NCBI RefSeq assembly: GCF_900111965.1
Contig: NZ_FOJT01000004.1
Span: 248,001-312,000 of the forward strand
Reading direction: 5' to 3'
DNA: 64,000 nt
Source: Flavobacterium swingsii
GTDB lineage: Bacteria; Bacteroidota; Bacteroidia; Flavobacteriales; Flavobacteriaceae
The position numbers were made by a program, and so were the translations under genes. Below the pieces are notes generated by a model. The model had not been told where the DNA came from. It was given only the letters and a program-made list of their open reading frames with translations, and searched no databases. Shown one piece after another: positions 17,474 to 26,800 of this stretch (the first letter of the stretch is position 1; the number at the start of each line of letters is the position of its first letter).

Positions 17474-18115
17474 CTAATTTTCGAATGCATAAACTAACGT
17501 ATAATTTTGACTATTATTTGAGTCTATTTCTTCGAAAAATATATCGAAAGATTCAATTAGATTGTTGAAAGATAATTGAGCCGTTGCTCTTTTGTCGGAT
17601 AATAAAAAAGCATTTTCGAAAATATGATCTGGAAAACTGATGCCTTTTTCGTTTTTAATTTTAAAAACAGATTCTTTAATTCCCCACACAACAGTCGCTT
17701 TTCTAATTTGTTCTGAAACGGATAAGCCTTCTAAATGTGAAATATCCATAAAGCGAGAGGCAATTTTTAGAACTTTTTCTTTAGCCAATTCAATATCAAT
17801 TCCTACTGGTTTGTCGCTTATCGCAATAGTTGAAAATTCGGACGAATGAGAAATTGAAATAAATTGGTTGTCTTTTAGATGCGGTTTTCCGTCTTGACCA
17901 TAATGTAAGTCGAAATCGGAATAACCAGCTTCTTGCAATAGTTTGCGAACGCTAAGAAATCCTCGCTGATGCATTTCGGATTTCATCGTGTTTAGTCTGA
18001 TGAGGTTTATGTCGTTTAGAACAACTTCATCGAATAAATCTTCGAAGGATTCTTCTATTTTCCAAATATAAATTTTGGTCGATGCATTGTGTGTAATTAT
18101 TTTGTGTAAAGGCAT
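17474..18115 (-). CDS. 4'-phosphopantetheinyl transferase superfamily protein
   Basis: 213 residues of the Sfp/AcpT type. The Mg-binding PVGIDIELAKEKV (about 98-110) and WGIKESVFKIKN (about 148-159) are the two conserved motifs. HYGQDGKPHL and ISISHSSEF match the central CoA-binding region. It transfers phosphopantetheine from CoA to carrier proteins. It is probably co-transcribed with the PcrB-like gene downstream. Whether it serves fatty-acid synthesis or a special carrier cannot be seen. Confidence 0.9.
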   Translation of the reverse strand: MPLHKIITHNASTKIYIWKIEESFEDLFDEVVLNDINLIRLNTMKSEMHQRGFLSVRKLLQEAGYSDFDLHYGQDGKPHLKDNQFISISHSSEFSTIAISDKPVGIDIELAKEKVLKIASRFMDISHLEGLSVSEQIRKATVVWGIKESVFKIKNEKGISFPDHIFENAFLLSDKRATAQLSFNNLIESFDIFFEEIDSNNSQNYTLVYAFEN

Positions 18116-18130
18116 GTTGTGTAATTGATT

Positions 18131-18217
18131 TTTAGCCCCGATAGTAGTGAAAATCCTTTTCTTTTTTTCTTTAGAAAAGAAAAGATTGCAACGGATAGCG
18201 GGAATAGCTCCTAAAAA
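18131..18217 (+). repeat. Dispersed intergenic repeat, copy 1
   Basis: Begins TTTAGCCCCGATAGTAGTG and ends GGATAGCGGGAATAGCTCCT, with an A/T-rich inverted centre (CTTTTC / GAAAAG). Related copies lie at 29923-30041, 39895-40006 and 60391-60474. This copy lies between two divergent genes. Confidence 0.8.
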
Positions 18218-18301
18218 ATATTAATTATAGTGGTCTATAAATTAGACCGTTAAACAATGTATAAATATTCCTGAAAATAGTTTTTTTATAAACTTATTAC
18301 G

Positions 18302-18309
18302 TAAATTTG
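18302..18309 (+). promoter_or_regulatory. -7 box of ahcY
   Basis: TAAATTTG matches TAnnTTTG, 32 bases before the ahcY ATG. No clear -33 TTG at the right spacing and no SAH riboswitch-like fold were noticed. Confidence 0.55.
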
Positions 18310-18341
18310 CAAAAATTTTATAATACAAATATACTATAAAT

Positions 18342-19658
18342 ATGAGTACAGCGACTATGCCTTACGTGGCTTTCAAAGTAAAAGACATTTCTCTAGCGGC
18401 TTGGGGAAGAAAAGAAATTGAATTAGCAGAAGCTGAAATGCCAGGATTGATGGCGCTTCGTGCTGAATACAAAAACGAACAACCACTTGCGGGTGCTCGT
18501 ATTGCAGGTTGTTTGCACATGACGATTCAAACTGCGGTTTTAATCGAAACATTAATTGCTCTTGGAGCTGAAGTTACTTGGTCTTCTTGTAACATTTTCT
18601 CTACTCAAGATCAAGCTGCTGCTGCTATTGCTGCTGCGGGAATTCAGGTTTACGCTTGGAAAGGTTTGAATGAGCCTGATTTTGACTGGTGTATCGAACA
18701 AACTTTATTCTTTGGGGAAGACAGAAAACCATTGAACATGATTCTTGATGATGGTGGAGATTTAACTAACATGGTTATTGACCGTTATCCTCATTTGGTT
18801 GATGGAATTAAAGGATTGTCTGAAGAAACTACTACTGGAGTTCACAGATTATACGAAAGAGTAAAAGCTGGAACTTTACCAATGCCTGCTATTAACGTAA
18901 ATGACTCGGTTACTAAATCGAAATTCGATAACAAATACGGTTGTAAAGAATCTGCTGTTGATGCAGTTCGTCGTGCAACTGATATTATGTTGGCTGGAAA
19001 AAGAGTAATCGTTTGTGGTTACGGTGATGTTGGAAAAGGAACTGCTGCTTCTTTTAGAGGTGCCGGATCTATTGTAACTGTTACTGAAATTGACCCAATT
19101 TGTGCTTTACAAGCTGCAATGGACGGTTTTGAAGTTAAAAAATTAAACACTGTTGTCGCTAATGCTGATATCATCATTACAACTACTGGAAATAAAGATA
19201 TCGTTCTAGGTTCTCACTTTGAACAAATGAAAGACAAAACTATCGTTTGTAACATTGGGCATTTTGATAACGAAATTGATATGGCTTGGTTGAACAAAAA
19301 CCACGGTGCATCTAAAATTGAAATCAAACCACAAGTTGACAAATATACTATTGCTGGAAAAGACATTCTTATCTTGGCAGAAGGTCGTTTGGTAAACTTA
19401 GGTTGTGCTACAGGTCACCCAAGTTTTGTAATGAGTAACTCATTTACAAACCAAACTTTAGCTCAAATCGAATTATGGAAAAACAGCGCGGCATACAACA
19501 ATGACGTATATATGTTACCAAAACATTTGGACGAAAAAGTGGCTTTCTTACACCTTGCTAAATTAGGTGTTGAATTGGAAACTTTACGTAACGACCAAGC
19601 TGATTATATTGGTGTTCCAGTTGACGGACCATTCAAACCAGAATATTACAGATACTAG
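18342..19658 (+). CDS. ahcY: Adenosylhomocysteinase
   Basis: Cleaves S-adenosylhomocysteine to adenosine and homocysteine, removing the inhibitory product of methyltransferases. 438 residues. The NAD-binding [19 protein letters not shown] is at about 224-242, [18 protein letters not shown] at about 79-96, and the C-terminus ends in FKPEYYRY as in the family. It lacks the roughly 40-residue insert of some bacterial forms. Stand-alone gene with a terminator. Confidence 0.98.
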   Translation: MSTATMPYVAFKVKDISLAAWGRKEIELAEAEMPGLMALRAEYKNEQPLAGARIAGCLHMTIQTAVLIETLIALGAEVTWSSCNIFSTQDQAAAAIAAAGIQVYAWKGLNEPDFDWCIEQTLFFGEDRKPLNMILDDGGDLTNMVIDRYPHLVDGIKGLSEETTTGVHRLYERVKAGTLPMPAINVNDSVTKSKFDNKYGCKESAVDAVRRATDIMLAGKRVIVCGYGDVGKGTAASFRGAGSIVTVTEIDPICALQAAMDGFEVKKLNTVVANADIIITTTGNKDIVLGSHFEQMKDKTIVCNIGHFDNEIDMAWLNKNHGASKIEIKPQVDKYTIAGKDILILAEGRLVNLGCATGHPSFVMSNSFTNQTLAQIELWKNSAAYNNDVYMLPKHLDEKVAFLHLAKLGVELETLRNDQADYIGVPVDGPFKPEYYRY

Positions 19659-19681
19659 TATTTAGGACTAAGTATTAAGAT

Positions 19682-19711
19682 AAAACCCTTGCAGAAATGT
19701 GAGGGTTTTTT
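19682..19711 (+). terminator. Terminator of ahcY
   Basis: The stem AAAACCCTTGCA / TGTGAGGGTTTT around GAAA is followed by T residues. It shows that the upstream in-frame ATG at 19689 is not the start of the next gene. Confidence 0.8.
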
Positions 19712-19745
19712 GTTTATATTTACATTTAAATTTAACAAAATTAAC

Positions 19746-20402
19746 ATGAAAAAAATTACTTTTCTATTTGTGCTGTCATTAAGTATAACTGCTTTTTCTC
19801 AATGCCCTTTTAATAATACATTTTATATTAACCTAACGCCTGCTTCTGAAGGAGGAACGGCTAGTGATGCTTGCGTTTTTGGAGGCGACTTAGTTACTTC
19901 AAATGTTGTTTTTGGTGAAACTTATGTTGTTTCACTTTGTAATAATACAGGATTTGAGGATTCACAATTAACACTATACGATTCAACAGGGACAATGGTT
20001 TTAGGCTATAGTGATGATTTTTGTGGTGTATATTCAGAAATAACTTGGGTTGCTAATTATACAGGAATTCTTAATATTATTGTAGATGAATTTCCTTGTC
20101 TAACGGGTAATGCTTGTATGAATTTAGATGTTACTTGGCAAAACAATTTAAGTAATGAAAGTTTTTCAAGTAGCAGTATATCAATCTACCCAAACCCAGT
20201 AAATGATGTTGTTAATTTTAATAATCTAAAAAATGAAAAATATAATGTTTCATTATATGATATTAATGGAAGGTTATTAATTTATAAAGAGATTAATGAA
20301 AACTTTGATATTCTAGATGTTTCAAGTTTAAATTCTGGGGTTTATCAACTGGAAATAATTAATGGCGAAGAAAAAACTAATAAAAAACTAATAAAAAACT
20401 AA
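19746..20402 (+). CDS. Secreted protein with type IX (T9SS type A) sorting domain
   Basis: 218 residues. A signal peptide (MKKITFLFVLSLSITAFSQ) precedes a Cys-containing beta domain (about 20-130) and the T9SS type A sorting domain (SISIYPNPVNDVVNFNN onward, ending NKKLIKN). The C-terminal domain directs export across the outer membrane through the Por/T9SS machinery. The function of the mature domain is not recognised; it resembles pre-peptidase C-terminal-like beta domains (TLYDSTGTMV, YTGILNIIVDE). Start chosen after the ahcY terminator. Confidence 0.88.
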   Translation: MKKITFLFVLSLSITAFSQCPFNNTFYINLTPASEGGTASDACVFGGDLVTSNVVFGETYVVSLCNNTGFEDSQLTLYDSTGTMVLGYSDDFCGVYSEITWVANYTGILNIIVDEFPCLTGNACMNLDVTWQNNLSNESFSSSSISIYPNPVNDVVNFNNLKNEKYNVSLYDINGRLLIYKEINENFDILDVSSLNSGVYQLEIINGEEKTNKKLIKN

Positions 20403-20453
20403 TAAAAAAAATAATAAAGAATCAAACAAAAATGTGAAGGTTTTATTTAAAAA

Positions 20454-21161
20454 TTACATTTTCAAATAAAAATCCTTTGTCAAGGCAATATATTCTTCGG
20501 TATAAATATGTCGAGCAGTTTCGATAATTAATTCATCGATAGGGAAATTATCTTGTTTGCTTCGGCTAAAAGCCAATAAGCTACGTTTGATTTCAGAAGT
20601 TGGTGTTCCTTTTACTCGAGTTATTTTTATAGTATATAACTCAAATTCGTTTGCCAAAGCAATAAATATTTCTTCTTCTTTGAATGGAATTATAACCGAA
20701 AAAATTCCATTTTCAGAAAGTAATAAATCGGCCGCTTGGATTAGTTCTTCAAAAGGCATGGCGTCTGAAAAACGTGCCAAATCTCTTTGATCGTTATCGG
20801 TTTTGTAGTCTTCGGTGTAAAATGGGGGGTTGCAAACTATTAAATCATACTCGTCTTCTGGTTCTTCGACGAATTCGTCTAAACCTGCGTGGTAACAGAA
20901 CAAACGGTCGCTCCAAGGTGAATTTTCGAAATTATCGGTTGCTTGTTCGTAGGCATTATCATCAATTTCTAAAGCATCTATTTGCTCGGCTGAAGTGCGT
21001 TGTGCCAGCATTATTGCAATAAGACCTGTTCCGGTACCTATGTCTAAAATAGAGTTTGGATTATGATTTATAGGAGTCCAAGCACCAAGTAAAACTCCAT
21101 CAGTTCCAACTTTCATGGCTGTTTTGTCTTGCTGGACAGAAAATTTTTTGAATGAAAACAT
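20454..21161 (-). CDS. trmN6: tRNA1(Val) (adenine(37)-N6)-methyltransferase
   Basis: 235-residue class I SAM methyltransferase. Motif I is ILDIGTGTGLIAIMLAQR (about 39-56); the catalytic NPPFY for exocyclic amines lies near 110-114 (LIVCNPPFY). The start FSFKKFSVQQDKTAMKVGTDGVLLGAW is diagnostic for the YfiC/TrmN6 family, which makes m6A37 in tRNA-Val. It lies upstream of rimM on the same strand with a 59-base gap. Confidence 0.92.
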   Translation of the reverse strand: MFSFKKFSVQQDKTAMKVGTDGVLLGAWTPINHNPNSILDIGTGTGLIAIMLAQRTSAEQIDALEIDDNAYEQATDNFENSPWSDRLFCYHAGLDEFVEEPEDEYDLIVCNPPFYTEDYKTDNDQRDLARFSDAMPFEELIQAADLLLSENGIFSVIIPFKEEEIFIALANEFELYTIKITRVKGTPTSEIKRSLLAFSRSKQDNFPIDELIIETARHIYTEEYIALTKDFYLKM

Positions 21162-21220
21162 GAGATTGATGATTTCAGATTTTTATAAATAAACGAATAA
21201 CCAAATCCCCGAATAAACTT

Positions 21221-21745
21221 CTAAAGATACATTTCGACAAGTCCTTCTGGTAAATTCATAATGACTTTTTTGTTTTCTCGGTCTATTTTTACAATAAAAT
21301 GATCAATCATTGGGATTAGCATTTCAACTTCACCGTTTAAAACCTCAAAAAGTGGTTGTGCCGTAGTGTCATTTATAGAAACAATTTTTCCAAAAACGCC
21401 AACACGTTGGTCTTCGATTTCAAAACCAATTACTTCGTGGAAATAGAATTTGTTGCCTGTAAGTTTCGGCAACATTTTTAACGGAAGATAAACTTCGCAG
21501 TTCATAATAGCATCGGCTTCTTCTTCGTTGTCTACGTCTTCAAAACGAACGCGAAGAAAATCAGCTTTGTGTAGGTTGCTATTTTCAATAAAAAATGGAA
21601 CCAGATTTTTGTTTACTTCAACAAAAACTGATTCCAAATCTTCATACATTTCAGGTTCGTCCGTATCTAAATAGATCAAAACTTCCCCTTTGAAACTAAA
21701 TTTTTTTGCAATTTTACCTAAGTAGAAACAATCTTCTTTACGCAT
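21221..21745 (-). CDS. rimM: Ribosome maturation factor RimM
   Basis: 174 residues. FYLGKIAKKFSFKGEVLIYLDTD is the N-terminal barrel signature (positions 7-29), and the C-terminal PRC-barrel ends VIMNLPEGLVEMYL. It assists 30S head assembly and binds S19. It lies 17 bases downstream of rpsP on the same strand, the expected operon partner. Confidence 0.96.
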   Translation of the reverse strand: MRKEDCFYLGKIAKKFSFKGEVLIYLDTDEPEMYEDLESVFVEVNKNLVPFFIENSNLHKADFLRVRFEDVDNEEEADAIMNCEVYLPLKMLPKLTGNKFYFHEVIGFEIEDQRVGVFGKIVSINDTTAQPLFEVLNGEVEMLIPMIDHFIVKIDRENKKVIMNLPEGLVEMYL

Positions 21746-21762
21746 CTTGCAAAAATTAAATA

Positions 21763-22332
21763 TTAAGCTTCTTTTTCTTCGCTAGCTTCTTCAGCAGCTG
21801 GAGTTTCTTCTACTTCTGTAGCAGCTTCAACAACTTCTTCAGTAGCAACTTCTTCTTCAACTACAGCTTCTGGAGCTTTAGCAGCTTCAGTTTGTGCAGC
21901 GATACGTTTTTCGTTTGCAACTGTTTCAGCTTTAAATGCTTTAGCTTTAGCATCAGATTGAGCTTTAGATAAACCATCTTTTTTAGCATCAACTTTTCCA
22001 GATTTAGCTTCAATCCAAGCAGCTAATTTTGCATCAGCTTGATCTTGTGTTAACGCTCCTTTACGAACTCCTCCATCAAGGTGGTGTTTTAATAAAGCTC
22101 CTTTGTAAGAAAGAATTGCTCTAGCTGTATCAGTTGGTTGAGCTCCGTTGTGCAACCATTGTACGGCAGCATCAAGGTTCAAATCTACTGTTGCAGGATT
22201 TGTGTTTGGGTTGTAAGTACCGATCTTTTCTAGGTATTTACCATCTCTTTTTGAGCGTGCATCTGCAGCTACTACCCAGTAAAAAGGTTTTCCTTTTTTA
22301 CCGTGTCTTTGTAATCTAATTTTTACTGACAT
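21763..22332 (-). CDS. rpsP: 30S ribosomal protein S16 with long C-terminal tail
   Basis: 189 residues. The first 80 (VKIRLQRHGKKGKPFYWVVAADAR onward) are the S16 core; the rest is a charged Ala/Glu-rich tail ending TPAAEEASEEKEA, common in Bacteroidota and roughly doubling the usual length. It forms an operon with rimM. A minus-strand TATATTTG box is at 22381-22388, about 50 bases upstream, with a small GAGGT/ACCTC hairpin in the leader. Confidence 0.96.
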   Translation of the reverse strand: MSVKIRLQRHGKKGKPFYWVVAADARSKRDGKYLEKIGTYNPNTNPATVDLNLDAAVQWLHNGAQPTDTARAILSYKGALLKHHLDGGVRKGALTQDQADAKLAAWIEAKSGKVDAKKDGLSKAQSDAKAKAFKAETVANEKRIAAQTEAAKAPEAVVEEEVATEEVVEAATEVEETPAAEEASEEKEA

Positions 22333-22380
22333 AATCTTATGATTAATTTTGAGGTACTCGACCTCGATTATTTAAGGGTG

Positions 22381-22388
22381 CAAATATA
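22381..22388 (-). promoter_or_regulatory. -7 box of the rpsP-rimM operon
   Basis: Minus-strand TATATTTG fits TAnnTTTG upstream of the rpsP start at 22332. Confidence 0.55.
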
Positions 22389-22521
22389 CATATTTTTCTG
22401 ATACATAAAGTTAAAGTGTTCATTTTTTGCTTTTTGCTTTAAATATTTATACCGATTGTTAGTTTTTTAATTGTAATCGGTTATTTTTGTAGCTACTAAT
22501 TAAGGTTTTAAACTAAAAAAA

Positions 22522-23196
22522 ATGAAAAAACTCCTATTTCTATTTCTTTCAGCTATTGTATTAACATCATGTGAAAAAAATGTCGAATTTAATAATCCAG
22601 CATTTCAAGGATTAATTGATAATTCGGTATGGAAAGCAACCAGTTCTTCGGCTACAAAAAGTGCGTCGGGAGCAATAACAATAAAAGGGATTGCTGCTGG
22701 AAATGTAGAATTAAATATAAATTCAACCACATTAGGAACACGTGTTTTGGGAACTACCAATACTTCAAATTTTGCTTCTTATACATTGAATGCTTTCAAT
22801 TATACTACTGGAATAACTCCATCACCGGTAAATAAAATAGTACTTTCGGCAGGAGGAACAGGTTATACGACTTCAAATCTTGTCCTTACATCAGGTGGTT
22901 CAGGAACAGGACTAAAAGTAGATATTGATGCAAATACAAGCGGAGTAGTTACTCGTGTTGTAGTAAATGCACCAGGAAATAATTACAGAGCTGGAGATTT
23001 AGTTACAATTGTAACTGGAAATGCAGATGCAAAATTTATCGTACAAAATGTAGCCAATAGTAATGGAGAAATTACAATTACGCAATATGATGGAGCAACA
23101 ATTTCAGGTAATTTTAAGTTTACAGCATATGACGCAGTAAACAAAAAAACAGCGGGTTGTCAAAATGGTGTTTTTTATAAGATTCCAGTAAATTAA
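22522..23196 (+). CDS. Lipoprotein, DUF6252-like, with inserted glycine-rich beta module
   Basis: 224 residues with a lipoprotein signal (LSAIVLTSC, Cys about 17). Residues about 20-95 and 185-224 resemble the DUF6252 family of Bacteroidota lipoproteins (NSVWKA near the start; ISGNFKFTAYD and a GVFYKIPV end). Between them (about 108-175) is a module with repeated GGTGYT, GGSGTG and NNYRAGD turns, as seen in phage and virion structural proteins. It looks like a domain insertion. The function is unknown; it probably sits in the outer membrane or periplasm. Confidence 0.75.
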   Translation: MKKLLFLFLSAIVLTSCEKNVEFNNPAFQGLIDNSVWKATSSSATKSASGAITIKGIAAGNVELNINSTTLGTRVLGTTNTSNFASYTLNAFNYTTGITPSPVNKIVLSAGGTGYTTSNLVLTSGGSGTGLKVDIDANTSGVVTRVVVNAPGNNYRAGDLVTIVTGNADAKFIVQNVANSNGEITITQYDGATISGNFKFTAYDAVNKKTAGCQNGVFYKIPVN

Positions 23197-23284
23197 TTTT
23201 AAATATAGATGCTTCTAAAGTATTGAAAAAGAGGTTATTTTAAAATAAAACAGTAACATCGTGTAATTTAGAATATTAATAACT

Positions 23285-23292
23285 TACCTTTG
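23285..23292 (+). promoter_or_regulatory. -7 box of the RRM gene
   Basis: TACCTTTG matches TAnnTTTG, 23 bases before the ATG at 23316. Confidence 0.6.
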
Positions 23293-23315
23293 TCCTAATA
23301 TAATAAATATAATAT

Positions 23316-23714
23316 ATGAACATTTTTGTTGGAAGTCTTCCTTGGAGTATAGAGGAAGCAGATTTAAGAGAGTCTTTCGAGGCTTATGGTGCTGTAGAAT
23401 CAGTAAAAATTATTACTGATAAATTTACAGGAAGAAGTAAAGGATTTGGTTTTGTTGAGATGCCAAATGACGAAGAAGGTCAAAAAGCTATTGATGAGTT
23501 AAATGGTGCAACTGTTGACGGACGTGCTATTGTAGTAAACAAATCAGAGCCAAAACCAGAAGGTGAAAGAAAAAGCTTCAATAACAGTCGCCCAAGCGGT
23601 GGTGGTTATGGTGGTGGAAACAGCCGTGGTGGTGATTCTCGTGGAGGTTACAGTGGTGGTGGAAACAGCCGTGGTGGTTCTAACGACCGTGGTGGAAACA
23701 GAGGCGGATACTAA
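23316..23714 (+). CDS. RRM-type RNA-binding protein with Gly-rich tail
   Basis: 132 residues. One RRM domain (1-80) has RNP2 IFVGSLPW and RNP1 KGFGFVEM, followed by a Gly/Arg/Ser tail built of imperfect GGNSRGG repeats ending RGGY. It resembles the cold-inducible RNA-binding proteins of cyanobacteria and Bacteroidota. It probably binds single-stranded RNA, for example in cold response. The repetitive tail gives open frames in other phases that are not genes. It has its own promoter and terminator. Confidence 0.93.
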   Translation: MNIFVGSLPWSIEEADLRESFEAYGAVESVKIITDKFTGRSKGFGFVEMPNDEEGQKAIDELNGATVDGRAIVVNKSEPKPEGERKSFNNSRPSGGGYGGGNSRGGDSRGGYSGGGNSRGGSNDRGGNRGGY

Positions 23715-23740
23715 TCTAACTTATTTTTCTAAAATATATC

Positions 23741-23768
23741 AAACCATCTCAATCGAGATGGTTTTTTT
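23741..23768 (+). terminator. Terminator of the RRM gene
   Basis: The stem AAACCATCTC / GAGATGGTTT with an AATC loop is followed by a T tract. Confidence 0.88.
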
Positions 23769-23833
23769 GTGTTTGTTAATAACTAAAATTGACAAACAAC
23801 CACATAAAATGTATTTTTGTAATTGTCTAAAAT

Positions 23834-23868
23834 GCTTACGGCTTATCGCCTAAAGCCTAAAGCTTTAA
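23834..23868. repeat. Heptamer tandem array before dnaE
   Basis: Five diverged 7-base units (GCTTACG, GCTTATC, GCCTAAA, GCCTAAA, GCTTTAA) end 6 bases before the dnaE ATG. Confidence 0.6.
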
Positions 23869-23874
23869 GAAAAT

Positions 23875-26800
23875 ATGTATTTAATCTTCGATACCGAAAC
23901 CACAGGGTTACCACGCAGTTGGTCGGCACCAATAACGGATACTGACAACTGGCCGCGTTGTATCCAAATTGCATGGCAATTGCATGACGAGATGGGAAAC
24001 CTTATCGAGCATCAGGATTATCTAGTAAAACCAGAAGGATTTAATATTCCTTATGATGCCGAGCGTATTCACGGAATTTCTACCGAATTAGCACAAGAAC
24101 AAGGAATTGCTTTACAAGAAGTTTTAGAAAAATTCAATATTGCTTTATCAAAAACTAAATTTATAGTTGGACAAAACGTAGGTTTCGATGTCAATATTAT
24201 GGGTTGCGAATTTCATCGTGCCAATATTGGTTCAGATATGGTTAAAATGCCAGTTCTGGACACTTGTACCGAAGTTACGGCATCATTATTAAAATTACCT
24301 GGAGGTCGTGGCGGAAGATTTAAACTGCCAACATTAACAGAACTTCATCAATATTTATTTAAAATTCCATTTTCAGAAGCGCACAATGCTACTGCCGATG
24401 TCGAAGCAACCACGCGTTGTTTTTTAGAATTAATTAAAAGAGAAGTTTTTACCAAAGAAGAACTTGATGTAGAAGCCAGTTATTTTCATGAATTTCAGAG
24501 TAAAAATCAAGGAGAAATTCAACTTATAGGTTTAAGGCATATAAATCTTAAAGAAGCTTCTGCCGAAATTGCCAAACGTTTTCAACAAGCTGAAAAAGTT
24601 GAAACTAAAATGCCGATTTCAGCCGAAATTACTCAAGATTTAGCAAATGCAAAGTTTGCGCATTTGCACAATCATACACAGTTTTCGGTTTTACAATCTA
24701 CAATTTCGGTGGCTAAACTCGTTGCTGCTGCCGCAAAAAATAAAATGTCGGCCGTTGCCATGACCGATCATGCTAACTTAATGGGTGCTTTTCATTTTGT
24801 TCGGGATGTATTAAATCAAAATAAAATAGCTTCCGCTAAAAATGCCACTGCGTTAGAAAATGGAGAAGAAGCAACTGAAGTTGAAATGAAACCAATCGTG
24901 GGTTGCGAATTTTTTGTTTGCGGCAACCACAAAGACAAAACCAAAAAGGACAATGGTTACCAAGTAGTTTTCTTGGCAAAAAATAAAAAAGGCTATCATA
25001 ATTTAGCCAAAATGTCTTCTATTGCCTATACGGAAGGATTTTATTATGTGCCAAGAATCGATAGAAATGTTATTGAACAATATAAGGAAGATATTATTAT
25101 TTTATCAGGAAACTTGTATGGAGAAATTCCTAGTAAAGTTTTAAATCTTGGAGAAAATCAAGCAGAAGAAGCCTTACTTTGGTGGAAATCTCAATTTGGA
25201 GATGATTTTTATCTCGAATTGATGCGCCACAATCAAGAAGACGAAAATCGTGTCAATCAAACTTTAATATCCTTTGCAAAAAAGCATGATGTAAAACTCA
25301 TTGCGACCAATAATACTTTTTATATTTCTCAAGATGATGCTAATGCGCACGATATTTTACTGTGTGTCAAAGAAGGGGAGAAGCAGGCAACGCCAATAGG
25401 TCGTGGTCGCGGTTATCGTTTTGGATTACCCAATCAGGAATATTATTTCAAATCTGGAGATGAGATGAAACAATTATTTTCTGATTTGCCCGAAGCGATT
25501 GTCAATATTCAAGAAATTGTAGATAAAGTTGAAATTTATTCATTATACCGAGATGTTTTACTTCCAAAATTTGAAATTCCAACTGAATTTTTAATAGAAG
25601 AAGACAAAACCGACGAAGGAAAGCGAGGAGAAAATTCATTTTTGCGACACCTAACAATGGTTGGAGCAAACAAACGTTATCCTGAAATAACTCCTGAAAT
25701 TCAAGAACGAATAGATTTTGAATTGCTAACTATCCAAAATTCAGGTTATCCAGGTTATTTCTTAATCGTTCAGGATTTCATCGCCGAAGCCAGAAAAATG
25801 GATGTTTCTGTTGGACCAGGTCGTGGTTCTGCAGCAGGTTCGGTAGTGGCGTATTGCTTGGGAATTACCAATATAGATCCACTTTTATACAATTTACTTT
25901 TCGAAAGATTCTTAAATCCTGATCGTGTGTCGCTTCCCGATATCGATATCGATTTTGATGACGAAGGAAGAAGTAAAGTCATGGATTATGTGATTCAAAA
26001 ATATGGCTCGAAGCAAGTAGCACAAATTATTACGTATGGTACAATGGCGGCAAAATCAGCGATTCGTGACACTGCAAGAGTGTTAGACTTACCGCTTTTT
26101 GAAGCCGATAAAATTGCCAAATTATTGCCCGGAATGCTTCCCGGAAAATGGAATTTGGCTCGTTTTATGAACGACACCGAAGCCGAAATCCGAAAAGTTT
26201 TGCGTCCAGAGGATTTCGACCGAATGAAAGAATTAATATTACTTTCTAAGGAAGAAGATTTAAGTGGCGAAACCATTCAACAAGCACAGATTCTAGAAGG
26301 AAACCTTCGTAATACAGGAATTCACGCTTGTGGAGTGATTATTACACCAAGTGATATTACCAATTTTGTTCCTGTAACCACTGCGAAAGATTCCGATTTA
26401 TATGTCACTCAATTTGATAACTCGGTCGCAGAAAGTGCAGGATTGTTAAAAATGGATTTCTTGGGACTAAAAACCCTAACATTAATAAAAGATACTGTAA
26501 AACTCGTAAAATACAGAACAGGAAAAATTCTAGATCCAGATACATTTCCTATTGATGATGTAAAAACTTATGAATTGTTTCAACGTGGCGAAACGGTAGG
26601 GATTTTTCAGTACGAAAGTGCTGGAATGCAAAAATACATGAAGGAATTGAAGCCAACGGTTTTCAATGATTTAATTGCCATGAATGCCTTATATCGTCCC
26701 GGACCAATCGCTTATATTCCAAGTTTTATTAAAAGAAAAAATGGCGAAGAACTTATAGAATACGACCTTGAAGCTTGCGAAGAATTACTAAAAGATACTT

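Noticed and set aside
18220..18341. SAM or SAH riboswitch before ahcY
   Set aside because: The leader is about 25 bases after the promoter box, too short, and no conserved riboswitch core is visible.
23563..23853. Overlapping open frame in the Gly-rich tail of the RRM gene
   Set aside because: It reads Val/Thr-rich low complexity caused by the repetitive codons of the real frame and has no promoter.
23834..23868. CRISPR array or DnaA-box cluster before dnaE
   Set aside because: The 7-base period is too short for CRISPR and the units do not resemble TTATCCACA.
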